A stretch of 64,000 nt of DNA from Aedes albopictus (GCF_035046485.1 NC_085137.1:347686505-347750504); one strand, 5' to 3'; numbered from the stretch's first letter, positions 1 through 10,794 are shown. Numbers and translations: made by a program. The notes: generated from the sequence alone by a model not told the origin.

Positions 1-960
1 GTTTGAAGGGGTTGATAAATTACAAAAATATCAACAATTTTTATTTTTTGTCCAAAAAGTTGTATTTAAACTAGATTTTAATGAAAATTCGTCTGAGATG
101 AACTTTCATATGTATAGAATTGATTTACGTTTACCTTTTTCTTAACTGGTTGAAGGAATCATAGTTATAAGATAAATTACACAATGCCTGCCGTACTATC
201 AAAGTTACCCGCATTATCAAAGATACCCCGTTTTACGGTATATCCTTGTTTCGTCCATCGATAATGCTCTTCCCATCTCGATGTGTTGGACAAAAGAGCG
301 TTTAGAATCTTTTGTTTCAAATTAAATTTTGGCATCGAAAGGACACCAACTGACCGTGCTGCACTGGCCGACGACGACGGACGCTTAAGCTTCGGTCTCC
401 AGTTCCAGGTAGCAGCTATTTTGGTACTAACCAAACCGACATCCTACACGTCCAAGCCTGTCCCGCGGGGATAAGCATGATGTTCCGTACCAAGCCGATT
501 GTCTTGCTCTTTCCGGTGCACACATGGGAAAAGCACAATGCTGCTGTGAAAGGACAGACAGGATGCTGTTTGGTTCACACGTCTCTCTGCCGATGAAAAC
601 AGTCTCATTTCATTAAGTCCCGTTCGAAAACCGGTGCCCCCCCCCCCTCTCTCCAGTAGTAGTGGTGTTGCTGACATGACAATGGCGGCGCGTTTGCCTC
701 AAATAGGATCTCTGGTTTAGCCTTTTTTCCCGGAGGGAGCCATCCGAGTCAATACGTATAACGTTGGTTGCCGTCATTCGCTTTGTCATTGCTGCCTACA
801 TGTCGTCACCGGACACTGGATACACAAACGTGCTGCAGCAGATGTGGATCGGTTTTTTTTTCTTCCATCTGAGAGAGTGGGTTTTACTGGATGAGGTTAT
901 GTGGTTATCTGAAAGGCGGGCTTCTTCTTTTTCGTCTATGTGGCTCTACGTTCCCACTAG
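1..960. other. unassigned DNA, no gene seen
   Basis: No open frame here resembles a protein family I recognise, and no element ends could be paired. A run of 11 C lies at about 637-647. The short open frames overlap on both strands and look random. Confidence 0.5.
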
Positions 961-974
961 AACTTGGCCAGCCT

Positions 975-1187
975 ATCTTCAACTTAGTGTTCTTTGAGCA
1001 CTTCCACAGTTATTAATTGAAGGGCTTCTTTTGCCTACCATTGCATGAATTTATATCTTGTGAGGCAAGTACAACGATACACTATGCCCAGGGAGTCGAG
1101 AAATTTTTCCCGACTGGTACAGGAATCGAACCCATCATCTCCGGATTGGCGATCCATAGCCTTAACCCACAAGGCTATCTGAAGACT
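975..1187 (-). mobile_element. degenerate Feilai-type tRNA-derived SINE
   Basis: Read on the minus strand, this matches the better-preserved SINEs at 23386-23665 and 27375-27653 with many substitutions. The landmarks are present: a tRNA-like A-box region near 1170, a B box (GGTTCGATTCC, here as GGAATCGAACC on +) near 1120, and the body ending in the 'lagging' segment with the AGTGTTCT/TGAGCACTTCCACAG motif near 985-1010. The copy is old and its outer ends are unclear. It is not a tRNA gene, because the acceptor and anticodon arms do not fold. Confidence 0.75.
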
Positions 1188-2120
1188 CCTGAAAGGTGGG
1201 CATTGTGTGGAATAAAGGAACAAGCACATTTTGTGTACCAAGATGCATTATGGGTTTTAATCAACTGGGTTATCATTTAAAAATTTGTAAGCTGCTTAAA
1301 AATAAGAACGTTTAACTAAGCAAAAGTATAACTGATTCCACAATAAATCATATAACAAAACTACCAGATCTTTCTACAGTTCGAATTTCTGTCATGTCAG
1401 ATACACACATTTGCCATTGTAGCAATACATTTTTCTTTGCCTTCTTGCATGAGCTGAACAGACGTAAGAACAGATCAAAAATCAATTCTTTTCATCTCCT
1501 AAAATGTCCTCCTGAAGGCAACCTTGGATGCGTCACAATAAAGAGCTCCGTTCAATTAGCCAATGACAAAAAGAAGGATATGTGAGAGCCTTTCAATGAA
1601 AGATCAAAGACCAGTTCCGTTCACTTTTTTCCTGTTGGCCCTTTTAGTCGATGTTGTAAGTATTGGAGCCGGAAGCATATGGATTCCTGTTACTTTTTCA
1701 CCTGTTGGGCTTCGATAAAGGTCACAGGTAGAAGCTTAAAAAGACTGATAACAAAAAGTTTTGGATTTTAAAATAACTCGTTGAAACTTTAGCTTGGGAT
1801 GATCATTTTTAGGAGCAGATGCATTGAATAAGCTGATAGCCAACATAAAGCGGGCCTCAGACGACAGAAGTATTGTCAATGCTTTTCTTGTCAATAATTC
1901 TCGACAATATTTTCACCGAAACCGACACGGGTCACCCAAACTGAGTCGCTCCACACAAAATTCGATTTTTTTATGATTCCGATCGAAAAAAAAATGCCGG
2001 TGACATGGCCCAGTGCGCAAAAGTGGCATGGTTTACAAAACGGCAGATAACTTTTGATAGGAGACAAAGACATCTCCAATTTTTTGAAATGTCTCAGCTT
2101 TCATTTGATGCAAACATTTT
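1188..2120. other. unassigned DNA
   Basis: AT-rich, with no gene recognised. The last 250 bases (AACTTTTGATAGG...CATTTTGA) continue across the SINE at 2143-2848 into 2871 onward, so they are one older sequence split by that SINE. Confidence 0.5.
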
Positions 2121-2142
2121 GAAAATCGATGGTTGCCATCAT

Positions 2143-2848
2143 CAAAAAAAAAAAAAACGAAACGATCGATCAACGATCAAATCTGACTGTCAATGGTTGC
2201 TACTCCGTGATTGATCTGAGCTGGTACCAATTGCACTGAGATCCAAATGAATAAGGGCTGGGCCACTCCACTTATTCTCAAAGTGCAATTCTAGCAGCTC
2301 ATACATTTTGGATCAATAACGGCGCCGGCCACGTCCTTATGGGAAGGGAGAGGAATGTTAGAGTGTGCTGGTTGTTGCTACTAAAGACCGAGATCACCTC
2401 TGCATCCCCACAATCAGCACGGACTGGGGTATTTGTTAGACGGAAAGGATGGGAGATCTGGGAGTCACCGTTGGGTCGGTGATGCGATCCATGGATAGGG
2501 GGTTATTTATAGTGTTCGTAAGGTGATATATTGTGTGGTGAATGAGGTGAATAAGGTCAAGCGGCACAGTACGCTTTGGATGCATAACTTGTAGGCGTTA
2601 TATACACTGTGCTGCTGTGAGTGGAAATTGAAAGGGAGGGAAACGACTTTTTCCAATTCGTTTCTGGTTCTAGCGATGGCTATGAACATATGAATATAGA
2701 TGGCTTGTTGAGAAGAAAGAGAGAGAGAGAGTGAGGAAGTGGATAGAAAGATACAAAGTAGGATGAAAGGGACGAGCCAGGGATTGAACCCATGACCTTC
2801 TGCATACGAATCAGAAGCGGTAGCCACTAGACCACCAAGCCCGTCCGT
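2143..2848 (-). mobile_element. long tRNA-headed SINE with LINE-like tail
   Basis: A 22-bp perfect direct repeat (2121-2142 and 2849-2870) bounds this 706-bp insertion, which proves retroposition. On the minus strand it starts with a tRNA-like head at 2848-2765: A-box-like TGGTCTAGTGGCTACC and B box GGTTCAATCC. A GA microsatellite (2718-2733 on +) and a unique middle follow. The last ~300 bases (about 2160-2470 on +) match the tails at 55735-56030 and 57258-57490/58386-58475, sharing the block GGACGTGGCCGGCGCCGTTA and the motif AATCACGGAGTAGCAAC. Its 3' end is a T-run, not poly-A. At 706 bp it is long for a SINE. The shared tail suggests it borrows the machinery of a LINE that recognises that 3' end. 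Confidence 0.88.
2781..2833 (-). promoter_or_regulatory. internal RNA polymerase III promoter of the SINE (A and B boxes)
   Basis: On the minus strand an A-box-like TGGTCTAGTGG lies near 2833-2818 and a B box GGTTCAATCC at 2790-2781. Order and spacing fit a type-2 Pol III promoter as in tRNA genes. Activity is inferred. Confidence 0.6.
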
Positions 2849-2870
2849 GAAAATCGATGGTTGCCATCAT

Positions 2871-3965
2871 GGTGATAAAAGAGTTTTGGTATAAAAATCC
2901 AAGACGGCGGCCAAAATCAATATGGCCGACCCAACTTTTTTATAATTGCAAATAATAGCTCTATCTTTGCTCTTTTCAATAACATTTCGTTTTGAGGTGG
3001 TTTTTGGAGAAAATTCCGAGTTATAACGGTTCAAATGAGTCGCCATTTGATCAAAATCGAGGGGTTTGCAAAAAATGTTGTGGCTCTAACAACCGGGGGG
3101 TCCATCAATTTGAGTAAGAAAATGCATTTTCCTTACTTTTTGGTGAGGACTTTCAGAAAATCGCCACCTTAAGCATTTTTAAAGACAATGTGTAAATAGT
3201 GGGCTGGTCTCAGCCAGTGATGGAATTACTCTCATCATGAATCAATTCGCGAGTGTAAAGCCAACACAAGGCTTACTCACGATTCCGAGAGTGAACAGTG
3301 TGTGAGTTTATTCGCACCCGCCTGCTTTGCGAGTGAGAAGCAAAACAAAAACAGAAACACTCATGAGTTTTTATTCATGAAGAACTGGTGGAGGTGCGGA
3401 AAGTGCATTTTATTGTGGTTATAATAGCAAATCCAGTGATAACCCAACATAAACTAATGATTTATGCTTCATTGTTCCTGAAAAGCAGCACTGCCAGTTG
3501 TTAAAATGCGTTTTTCGTCAAAATGTGAAGCTTCGCGAATCACATGCGAGTGCTTGCCAGCTTCGTTTACTCACGAATAAAGAAGTGCGAGTATTCTCGA
3601 GCCGCTGTTGTTCACGAGTATGTTTGCTTTGGTTTGTGTCTGCTCAGCTGCAATCTTCATCATTTTCCATCTCTGGTCTCAGCGAGAATTACTCATTGTT
3701 TTCTTTTTTCATGTGAAAAGTGTTTCTATCTGTAAACATCATTCTATCAAAAAACAAGCCAAAATGACCGAAATAAAGTTCATGCAAGAGCGGTCGTTTT
3801 TTTCTGCCCTGACCCGTCAAGAGTTTTTCACATCACCTTCGTCGACTTGGCGAGAATCGCTATGATTCCTGGAAAAAGCACATATCAGAAGATCTGTCAG
3901 AAATCGCAAAAATTTGTTAGAAGCATTTTGTTTCTGGTGAGTGTAAAATACTTATAGAATGGACA
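2871..3965. other. unassigned repetitive DNA
   Basis: No gene seen. 2871-3180 continues the sequence interrupted by the SINE and has the 'AAGACGGCGGCCAAAATCAATATGGCC' style of a dispersed mosquito repeat. 3190-3700 has several GCGAGT/ACTCGC words and a weak inverted similarity between its ends (CAGTGATGGAAT near 3214 and ATTTTCCATCTCTGG near 3662), so it may be an old foldback element. Confidence 0.4.
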
Positions 3966-3969
3966 TGTA

Positions 3970-4310
3970 TTAGGGTGGCCCACACTTATATGAAAAACAA
4001 AAATATCGAAAAATGCCAAGTCTTACCTCCTAAATCAGTTGTTTTGGACTCCCAGAAGCTACGTTCAAAATTTGAGCAAAATCGGTTGAGCCTAAGGGGG
4101 AGCTCAAAACGCTTGAAGTTTGTATGGGAAAACTTGGCCAAATGTATGCAGAAATTTTAAGTTTTCCAATTTTGACGCTAGGTGGCGCTGTAAGCGTTCG
4201 ATAAATAAACCATTCGGTATTAAACCCTTCGGTGACTATATGCCAAAGAACTTTGTCGAAGACCGCGAAGTGATCCGACGGCTGTGAAAAAAGTTATACC
4301 CTAGGCAAAG
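3970..4310. repeat. fragment of a dispersed foldback repeat
   Basis: The start (TAGGGTGGCCCACAC) and the block around 4255-4300 (GAAGACCGC...GTGATC...AAAAAGTTAT) resemble the foldback elements at 22312-23032 and 38149-38860. Boundaries are approximate and there is no coding potential. Confidence 0.45.
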
Positions 4311-4360
4311 TGAGGCAAAGTATTGAGATTTCATTATTGATATTATTCCTTTACATGTAT

Positions 4361-4414
4361 TGTTTTTCGATAGGTGAACCATGAAAACATGATTGTTTTT
4401 CGATAGGTGAGCCA
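4361..4414 (+). repeat. short direct duplication
   Basis: ATTGTTTTTCGATAGGTGA followed by RCCA occurs twice about 31 bp apart (near 4361 and 4392). This is a small local duplication upstream of the ISL2EU relic. Confidence 0.7.
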
Positions 4415-4638
4415 GCCGCACTAACCGACACTGCAAGTATCGATTGGGTGCCAAGATTAATCTTGGCATTCGCGTTGATGATGCAAATCACCTTCTCAAC
4501 GACTCAGTCCCATGTGGTTCCATGGGTCGAAGCTTGCTGCTGTGTTCATATTCCTCCGCAGGTTAGCTGCGCAGTATAAGCTATTTCTTACCACTTTTTA
4601 ATCAACATTTTCCCATCAGGTTATGTTGCTGATGACCT

Positions 4639-5154
4639 ATGGACGCGGCAGCAGACAAGTTTCATGTTGTGGACAGTACAGAACGTTGTCGGGAATCCGA
4701 AATTACGAGAGGCGTCATTTTAAATCATGAGTCTTCTGACACTGAAACGGCTTCGGAGTCTGAACGATCAACTACAAAGCCTAAGACAAGTTCCGTAAGA
4801 ATTCAAGCGACGGCAACTGTAAGGAGTCATCATACTCAAACTGATGATAAAGAAGAAGAAAAAAAGGATTTAGTAGCGGAAGCTGAGAAAGAAATTGGAA
4901 GACTAAAAGTTGAGATAGGTACGCGGAAAAGATAAAGAAATTGAAGAATTGAGAAAATCTGTCAGGAGGGCCAAAGTTGGCCTGCTTACCTTACCCGAAC
5001 GACCGAATGCCTTACAATTTTACACTGGGCTGGATGATTATAATGTTGTATAAATGATTTCCAATTCTATCGCACCATTTTTGTTATACCCGCTCAACTT
5101 GACCAAGGAGCAAGTTTTTTTTAATGCCACTGCAAAAATTACGACATGATTATA
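4639..5154 (+). pseudogene. ISL2EU-type transposase, N-terminal half (broken)
   Basis: The frame opens at an ATG (4639) and encodes a Ser/Thr/Glu-rich stretch ending in an acidic coiled-coil-like segment (EEEKKDLVAEAEKEIGRLK). It stops near 4935. After a one-base frame change the homology continues with a conserved block containing RRAKVGLLTLPERP and FYTGLDD, typical of the segment before the HTH of DDE_Tnp_4 transposases, then LTKEQVFF-like HTH residues before a miniature element at 5155. The THAP zinc finger common in this family is not visible upstream. The gene is dead: one frameshift, an internal stop after NVV (about 5052) and an insertion. The superfamily call rests mainly on the downstream DDE block and the facing YqaJ gene. 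Confidence 0.72.
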
Positions 5155-5366
5155 CACCTCGTCCTTTTTTTACGTCCATGCTTGGCTAAGCGACAAAAAA
5201 TTCTACCGCTAAGACAATGAGCGAACTCGACAGTTTTATATTTTTTAAAACATCTTCGTGATTAGGAGAAGTGTACAAAAATATAAAAATGTGTATTTTG
5301 ATCATTTTTTTGGCAGTAGAATTTTTTTCGCTAAGCCAATAGTGGACGTAAAATAAGGTTTAGGTG
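5155..5366. mobile_element. TA-flanked palindromic miniature element
   Basis: Flanked by TA at 5153-5154 and 5367-5368. The ends are inverted repeats: CACCTCGTCCTTTTTTTACG at the left against CACCTAAACCTTATTTTACG as the complement of the right. Internal arms share TTGGCTAAGCGA and AAATTCTAC. It is 212 bp, non-coding, and splits the ISL2EU transposase between its HTH and catalytic halves. Tc1/mariner-type mobilisation is inferred from the TA duplication. Confidence 0.75.
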
Positions 5367-5667
5367 TAACTTTAAATGTATCAGTATTTCATACGAAATA
5401 TGCCCAACTACGACAGCGGTGTTCTATAAAGTGGTGCAGTGGCCCTCGAGGGAAATATTTAAAAAACATACTCCCCAGTGCTTCAAGAATGCTTTCGCAG
5501 ACAAAACTATCGTAATAATTGACTGCTTCGAGGTGAAAGGACAAAAATCGTCACAGCCTATGGCAGCCGCAAGGCAGTGGTCAGAGTACAAAAAGTCGAG
5601 CACGCTCAAGTACCTCTTTGCCATAAGCTCAACGGGATATGTTATGTTTATATCACAATCGTACGGT
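5195..5667 (+). repeat. duplicated segment, copy A (with copy B at 7731-8204)
   Basis: About 470 bp are nearly identical to 7731-8204, with one T-run length change and one C/T change (GGATATGTT against GGATACGTT) seen by eye. The left breakpoint falls inside an arm of the TA element and shares AAATTCTACC with the end of the LOA fragment. The right breakpoint is just after CGTACGGT. The duplication is younger than the TA element, because copy B carries only part of it. Confidence 0.9.
5369..5667 (+). pseudogene. ISL2EU-type transposase catalytic fragment, copy A
   Basis: The open frame from 5419 encodes VQWPSREIFKKHTPQCFKNA, then a strongly conserved DDE_Tnp_4 core: IIDCFEVKGQKSSQ (first catalytic Asp in IIDC), QWSEYKKSSTLKYLFAISSTG and FISQSYGG. 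The homology stops at 5667, where LOA LINE sequence begins, so the second Asp and the Glu are missing from this copy. Copy B continues further. The parent enzyme would be a cut-and-paste transposase; this fragment is inactive. Confidence 0.85.
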
Positions 5668-7736
5668 ATCAGGTATCAGAAGGCCGGCTCCAGAGGCACG
5701 TTATCCTCCATTTGGGACATTTGTGCCATCGCCATACATATGAGCCTATTTCATCATTTACCTGAGGGAGAATGGGACAAGGGATGGGAATAGGGAAAGG
5801 GAAAGGTGATGAAATAGGAAGGGGTGCCCTAGAAGAGGGAATGAACGCATAAGCGCAACGAGAGCTCATAGCTCATACCACAACGGGTTTAATCAGTGCC
5901 CTGAAAAGGACACTAAAACGCATAAGCGTAAAAAGAGCCTATAGCTCATTGGAGGTAGCTTGCGACGTCACGCGACTTTCAATATGACATAGAAAGGCAC
6001 GTCATCAAAAGCATCCTCAATATTCAAGAAATCACCCAAGCAAAAACTACGTTTGAGCGAGTGCTTTCTTGAAAACGTATACAACTTTTTGTAAAAGAGT
6101 CACTGTGGACATCCCAAATTGGGAGACATGTGAGTTCACATGAACAGGCATGTTAGCCAGACAAACATCACAGATGTGATAATCGACAATGCGTTTCGAG
6201 CATTTCAGAAAGAACGACGTATCCAGATAAATCTGGAACTTATTCCTTCTTTTTACAACGCACGCACCCTTTCGGAATAAAACTTCAGAGTAATTTCACG
6301 CCATGAAAATACCCAATAGAAAACTATAAGAGTTCAAAACATGTTTGAAAAACTCAAATCCCTCTGGAAAAAAATAGGACAAAGCCCCATTTGCTCCAGG
6401 AGATTTGAAGTAAGCAGAGCTTTTTAGTGCCCACTAAATCGATTCTATAGCTACAATCCTCGGGGTAGAAGCTAAAGATTCGTAGCTATACAAAAGACTG
6501 GTTTATCCGAAGATATTTAGAACTTGAACAGGTCCGAGTTCCATTCAGGAATACCTCTTGCGGTCCGCACAGACCGCAGAGGACAAGCTTCTTTCAAAGC
6601 ATTAGCTATGGTATACCACAATGAAGGGCGTTGTAATAACAAAACCATAATGAAACTCTCTTGGAGTAGCAATGGAAGCGAGTTATCCATAAAATGCGAT
6701 CGCAACCAATTATTACAGGTACCCTAGCTTGTTGAGCAGGGACGCCTGAATACGCAAAGTTTGCGAAGGAACACTCCAAAGTGCAAAAAGGTCAAATAGA
6801 GGGTCCTCATCTGTTACAGGCCAATCAGTCAACTCATGACAAGTTCTGCTCATGCAGAGTTGGGTTAGGTGCCATTCTATGTTAAGTTAACCATGAACTG
6901 TACTACCTAAGTATTCCATCAAACTGAAGCATCTCAAATCAATGTTTGAGCTACTTCAGATGCCAAATATCAGCGAAAAGATGCTGAAAACAAGAGCTTG
7001 CTTGAAGGCATCCACAAGGAAAGGTTGAAACATACTGTTAACGTTATTCTAAAATATAGCATGCTCGAGGCACGACAGTTCATCTATAATGAAAAAAGCA
7101 AAGCTGGGTTCACAAGGTAACCTATATGTACAGAAGTTAGCCTACGAAAATGAACTTTTTGAAGTAGATCCACTTGGGCTACATACGCTTTTTACGCTGA
7201 AAATTGATCTGAGGTTTCCTTGCCGTAGCCACTACCCAAACTAGACAGGATTACATTCTTCACAATCACAGCACAAAAAGGAAACATCAACGACGAACCA
7301 AATTGGTGTCAATTGAAAAACGTCAATGGCGAAAACGCATTTAGCGAACCCATATAGGCAGTAATGTAAGCTAATTATCAACATTTGAATAACCCCGCCC
7401 TTATTTAGCCTCAAATTTGAGACTTAAGAAGGGCAACTGATTATCTCGGAGAAACGCAAGGTCCACTGCACCATTGCTCCGGTTAGCGCAGTAAGGGCGT
7501 AATACTGTCGAGGACGCCCTAATTCTCCACAGGCTCCGTTTGTGGTTAGGTTTTTATTAGACCCCCCTAACCATTCATTCTTTGGCACGGTAAGCATAAA
7601 GCCGCATAACACCATGAATTAGGGGTCACCTGCTTAGTGGACTCTTACCACTGGATCAGGCGGTCCGTAGTGTTATTCTTAGCCAATTGAGACAACCGCT
7701 TCCGACACTACACAGCTATCTAGGCTGATCGGGAAA
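5668..7736 (-). mobile_element. degenerate LOA-clade (Lian-like) LINE fragment
   Basis: Minus-strand translation, with frame shifts and stops, gives blocks in the order expected for a LOA-clade ORF2. Near 7200-7100 is an endonuclease-start-like VDLLQK...NPALLF. At 6705-6517 is the inter-domain block ANALKEACPLRSVRTARGIP followed by EWNSDL. Near 6430-6350 is SPGANGALSYFFPEGFEFFKHVL. Near 6200-6060 is LVDYHICD...STVTLLQKVVYVFKKALAQ, then RT motif A-like FLNIEDAFDDVPF near 6020. The copy ends before the catalytic FADD box, so it is truncated at the 3' side, the reverse of usual LINE truncation. This fits its position between two copies of a duplicated transposase segment. It is non-functional. 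Confidence 0.75.
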
Positions 7737-8204
7737 TTCTACCGCTAAGACAATGAGCGAACTCGACAGTTTTATATTTTTTAAAACATCTTCGTGATTA
7801 GGAGAAGTGTACAAAAATATAAAAATGTGTATTTTGATCATTTTTTTGGCAGTAGAATTTTTTTTCGCTAAGCCAATAGTGGACGTAAAATAAGGTTTAG
7901 GTGTAACTTTAAATGTATCAGTATTTCATACGAAATATGCCCAACTACGACAGCGGTGTTCTATAAAGTGGTGCAGTGGCCCTCGAGGGAAATATTTAAA
8001 AAACATACTCCCCAGTGCTTCAAGAATGCTTTCGCAGACAAAACTATCGTAATAATTGACTGCTTCGAGGTGAAAGGACAAAAATCGTCACAGCCTATGG
8101 CAGCCGCAAGGCAGTGGTCAGAGTACAAAAAGTCGAGCACGCTCAAGTACCTCTTTGCCATAAGCTCAACGGGATACGTTATGTTTATATCACAATCGTA
8201 CGGT
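7731..8204 (+). repeat. duplicated segment, copy B
   Basis: Second copy of 5195-5667. It begins partway through the TA miniature element, carries the same transposase coding block, and at 8205 continues into transposase sequence that copy A lacks. Copy B therefore lies in the original 3' context. Confidence 0.9.
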
Positions 8205-8254
8205 GGTGTCATTATGGCCGATCGTGGGTTAACCCTCTAATACCCAATCCCGCC

Positions 8255-8349
8255 TTTTGATTTTCCACGAAACAAGAATTACAAAAACGCTCAAACTATA
8301 CCCCGTAGTTTGAGCGTTTTTGTAATTCTTGTTTCGTGGAAAATCAAAA
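8255..8349. repeat. perfect 44-bp hairpin, 7-nt loop
   Basis: The arms 8255-8298 and 8306-8349 are exact reverse complements over 44 bases, separated by TACCCCG. It lies 22 bp inside the left end of the piggyBac-like element. The absence of any mismatch in an otherwise aged region suggests recent formation or correction. Confidence 0.97.
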
Positions 8350-8426
8350 TTTTTATATTTTTGACTGATATTTAGGACTATTTTGTATATCTCAAAATAA
8401 ATTTTGGTGCATTTTGAAACATACTA

Positions 8427-8916
8427 GGGTGCCTGTACCAATTATGGCACTACCTAAGGAAAACTATTTGTATAAAAATAACAAGAAGACCAACGAATGT
8501 CACCAATATATTACAAGATAGCTGAGCTAGCATACTTTAAAGGAAAAATATAGAAACGGAATCAAAACTACTTTTAGGATTTATTAAAGCGTGTGCCAAT
8601 GATAGGAACCCCGTACCAGTCATGGCTACATTTGTTAACTTCGGTTCCTTTTCGCACTATTTGCATGCATTCCTTATGGGATTAGCCATAACTGGTACAC
8701 TATGGCGAAAAAGGGTGCAAGGAAGCCGAAATTTTAAGGAAAATGATTTATTCCTACCATAATTTGAGTAAAATGTGGAGTTTAAATGAGTGCAACCATC
8801 TTTTGTGAACGTGATCTGTTATTCATATTTTTGTTCTTGTTGATTTACATCGTTAAAGGGTGAAAATCAACTATGACGAATAATTGGTACTATAGCCATA
8901 ATTGGAGCACTTACCC
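8427..8916. mobile_element. TA-flanked miniature element nested in the piggyBac-like element
   Basis: TA at 8425-8426 and 8917-8918. The ends GGGTGCCTGTACCAATTATG and, as complement, GGGTAAGTGCTCCAATTATG are inverted repeats with a few mismatches. Internal copies of the words CCATAACTGGTAC / GTACCAGTCATGGC recur. It is 490 bp and non-coding. It is the third level of nesting: ISL2EU, then TTAA element, then this one. Confidence 0.75.
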
Positions 8917-9559
8917 TAAGATTTTTTTAAAATCATTGAAAAAATGATGTTTTCGTCACCTTTCAGAAGTCATTGTTTATTTTGCTTTGAATCGCTACAA
9001 TTAACATATTTTAAATTTTTCCCAAATCATTCTATCATAGTTTGATAGTTTAAGGGAATCGAATACACTCGAAAATTATTTTCCTTCAAATAACACGGAA
9101 AATAAAATTTTCAATGAAAAAAAAATAAAATAAAAATATTTCAACAAAAATCATAAAATCTCAAAATGTTTTCATCTAAAAAAAATTCGTACCCCAAATA
9201 GGCTTCCAAGAAAAAAATATAAGTGTGGGAATGTTCAAAAATCAAAATTAGAAAAATCAAAAACTGAAATTCACAAAATCGAGAATTAAAAAGAATCATC
9301 TCCCAAAACATGTTTAAATCGATTTTAGATGACGAAAAATGATATTTAGATCAAAATAAAAAAATTGGGTTTAAGAGGGTTAATTGAAGAGGAAGTACAG
9401 AAAAGGAACGCTATTTTAAATATACTTGCATTTCATAAACAAGGCGGACAACTCTCAGCCATGGACGTTGAAAAAACTAGGGACATAATTTGTGTATCAC
9501 TCCATTTATTTTTCCAGGAATTATTAATAAAATAAAAACGTTTCTCAAAAAACTCCTCC

Positions 9560-9732
9560 AAGAGTTTTTTTTGTATATAATCAAGCATCAAGCATAAATT
9601 GCGTCAGCATAGGCAGACATACGTAATTATCGAACCATTTACATCGTATAGTTTTGAAGTCGTGATATCAAAAATCTCTGGTTGTATTGCTTAAATAGTT
9701 CTGGCAAAACTACAGCTTTAAAAAAAAGAAGC
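9560..9732. other. 3' intergenic segment between the convergent transposon genes
   Basis: AT-rich, no coding. It lies between the 3' ends of the transposase (+) and the YqaJ gene (-), consistent with a convergent two-gene transposon. Confidence 0.4.
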
Positions 9733-10794
9733 TTAAGATTGCGCATCACTCCAAAATATTTCATTTTTACCTACTCGTAGTGACAAATTTTCCTTTTTGG
9801 TCCAAACATAAAACAATCCATATTGTGATTTCGTTAACACTATTTGCATTTGAACCTGGGCGAAATATGTATGATTTTTGACAATTTCAAAATTATGTTC
9901 AAATTTAGTCAGGTAAGTCGACTTGCATTTTGTTAGTCTCAGCATAACATTGTCTTCGTCTTTGAATGTGAATGGACATTTAACTTCTATCGGAGTTCTT
10001 CCACAACAAAAGCGTGTCAAAGTAGCATCAGGTGATGCCGCCAGCTCTGGATATTCCTCGTGTAATAGCAGCCCGTATTCGACTACTTTTGATTCTACGT
10101 GTGTTTTCTCTAAATCGGCAGTCAGTTGTCAAAGTGCAGTCTTCTCCATTCTCTTTCTATAACGTGTTGCTTGAGTTGAGAGGTACGACTCATCGGGGTA
10201 ACAAATAATTTTCAACAACGAAAGAGAAGGTTGTTCAATTTTAGTACCCAAAACATTTTTCAAAGCTGAGGCCGTTATTCTTCCTATACTTCACAACTTG
10301 ATTGATTTCGGGTATCTTTTTCCACTTCTTGTCTAGATTCAGAATCCTTATTATTTTGCATAACGGTATATTGAAAGTGCATAAAATCGCAATTGTTCAA
10401 TCGTCTTTCTCTATAATTTTCGTTATACAACGCATTCAAAAGCACACCGCGGTTTCCATACAACGAATCAATCATTCGTTGTTTACATTTGAAGCATTCA
10501 TATGCTTCGCTAGAGAATGCTTGCAAAGCTGTGCACCTCATACCGTCGCTTTGCAGCTCATTTAATTTGGCTCGGATGTCATGTATCCAGAGCATTGGAA
10601 TATTTCCGCACGCGTCGTCTGAAGAGTCTCTGGTGTAACCGAGCAATTGATGGTGGTTCAGACTTGCCAAATGATACAGAACGGCGCCAAACTTCACCCA
10701 TACCTGCTATACATTGAGCTGATTGCACATCTGATCCTTTGACTATGATCCATGGTGTTAAGCAAGGATCGTTTACGCTCATCGAATGCATCAC

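Larger units (their letters stand above)
8229..9383. mobile_element. piggyBac-like non-autonomous element with TTAA target duplication
   Basis: TTAA at 8229-8232 and 9380-9383 flanks an 1147-bp element. Terminal inverted repeats are CCCTCTAATACCCAAT at the left and CCCTCTTAAACCCAAT as the complement of the right, 14 of 16 matching. A TTAA duplication with CCCT ends is the hallmark of the piggyBac superfamily. There is no transposase gene, so it is non-autonomous. It interrupts the ISL2EU transposase and contains a perfect hairpin (8255-8349) and another miniature element (8427-8916). Confidence 0.88.
7956..9540 (+). pseudogene. ISL2EU-type transposase C-terminal part, copy B, split by insertion
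   Basis: The first part (7956-8228) repeats the catalytic block and runs on to SYGG, then VIMADRG, the second catalytic Asp motif (ADRG). A spacer of ~20 residues usual between these motifs is missing, an internal deletion. At 8229 a TTAA-flanked element interrupts the frame. After it, at 9384, the homology resumes in the right frame as IEEEVQKRNAILNILAFHKQ, then GGQLSAMDVEKTRDI, the conserved C-terminal block with the catalytic Glu region (EVEKTR in relatives). Shortly after, HLFFQELLIK and a stop are read, with AATAAA signals at about 9525-9540. The element inserted in a reading frame that was still open. Confidence 0.85.

Noticed and set aside
2765..2848. A tRNA gene suggested by A and B boxes
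   Set aside because: It is the head of a 706-bp SINE with its own 22-bp target duplication; the acceptor and anticodon stems are not complete.
9733..10130. Viral recombinase origin for the YqaJ domain
   Set aside because: The domain name comes from phage relatives, but here it lies opposite a DDE_Tnp_4 transposase with an intron, as in ISL2EU transposons.
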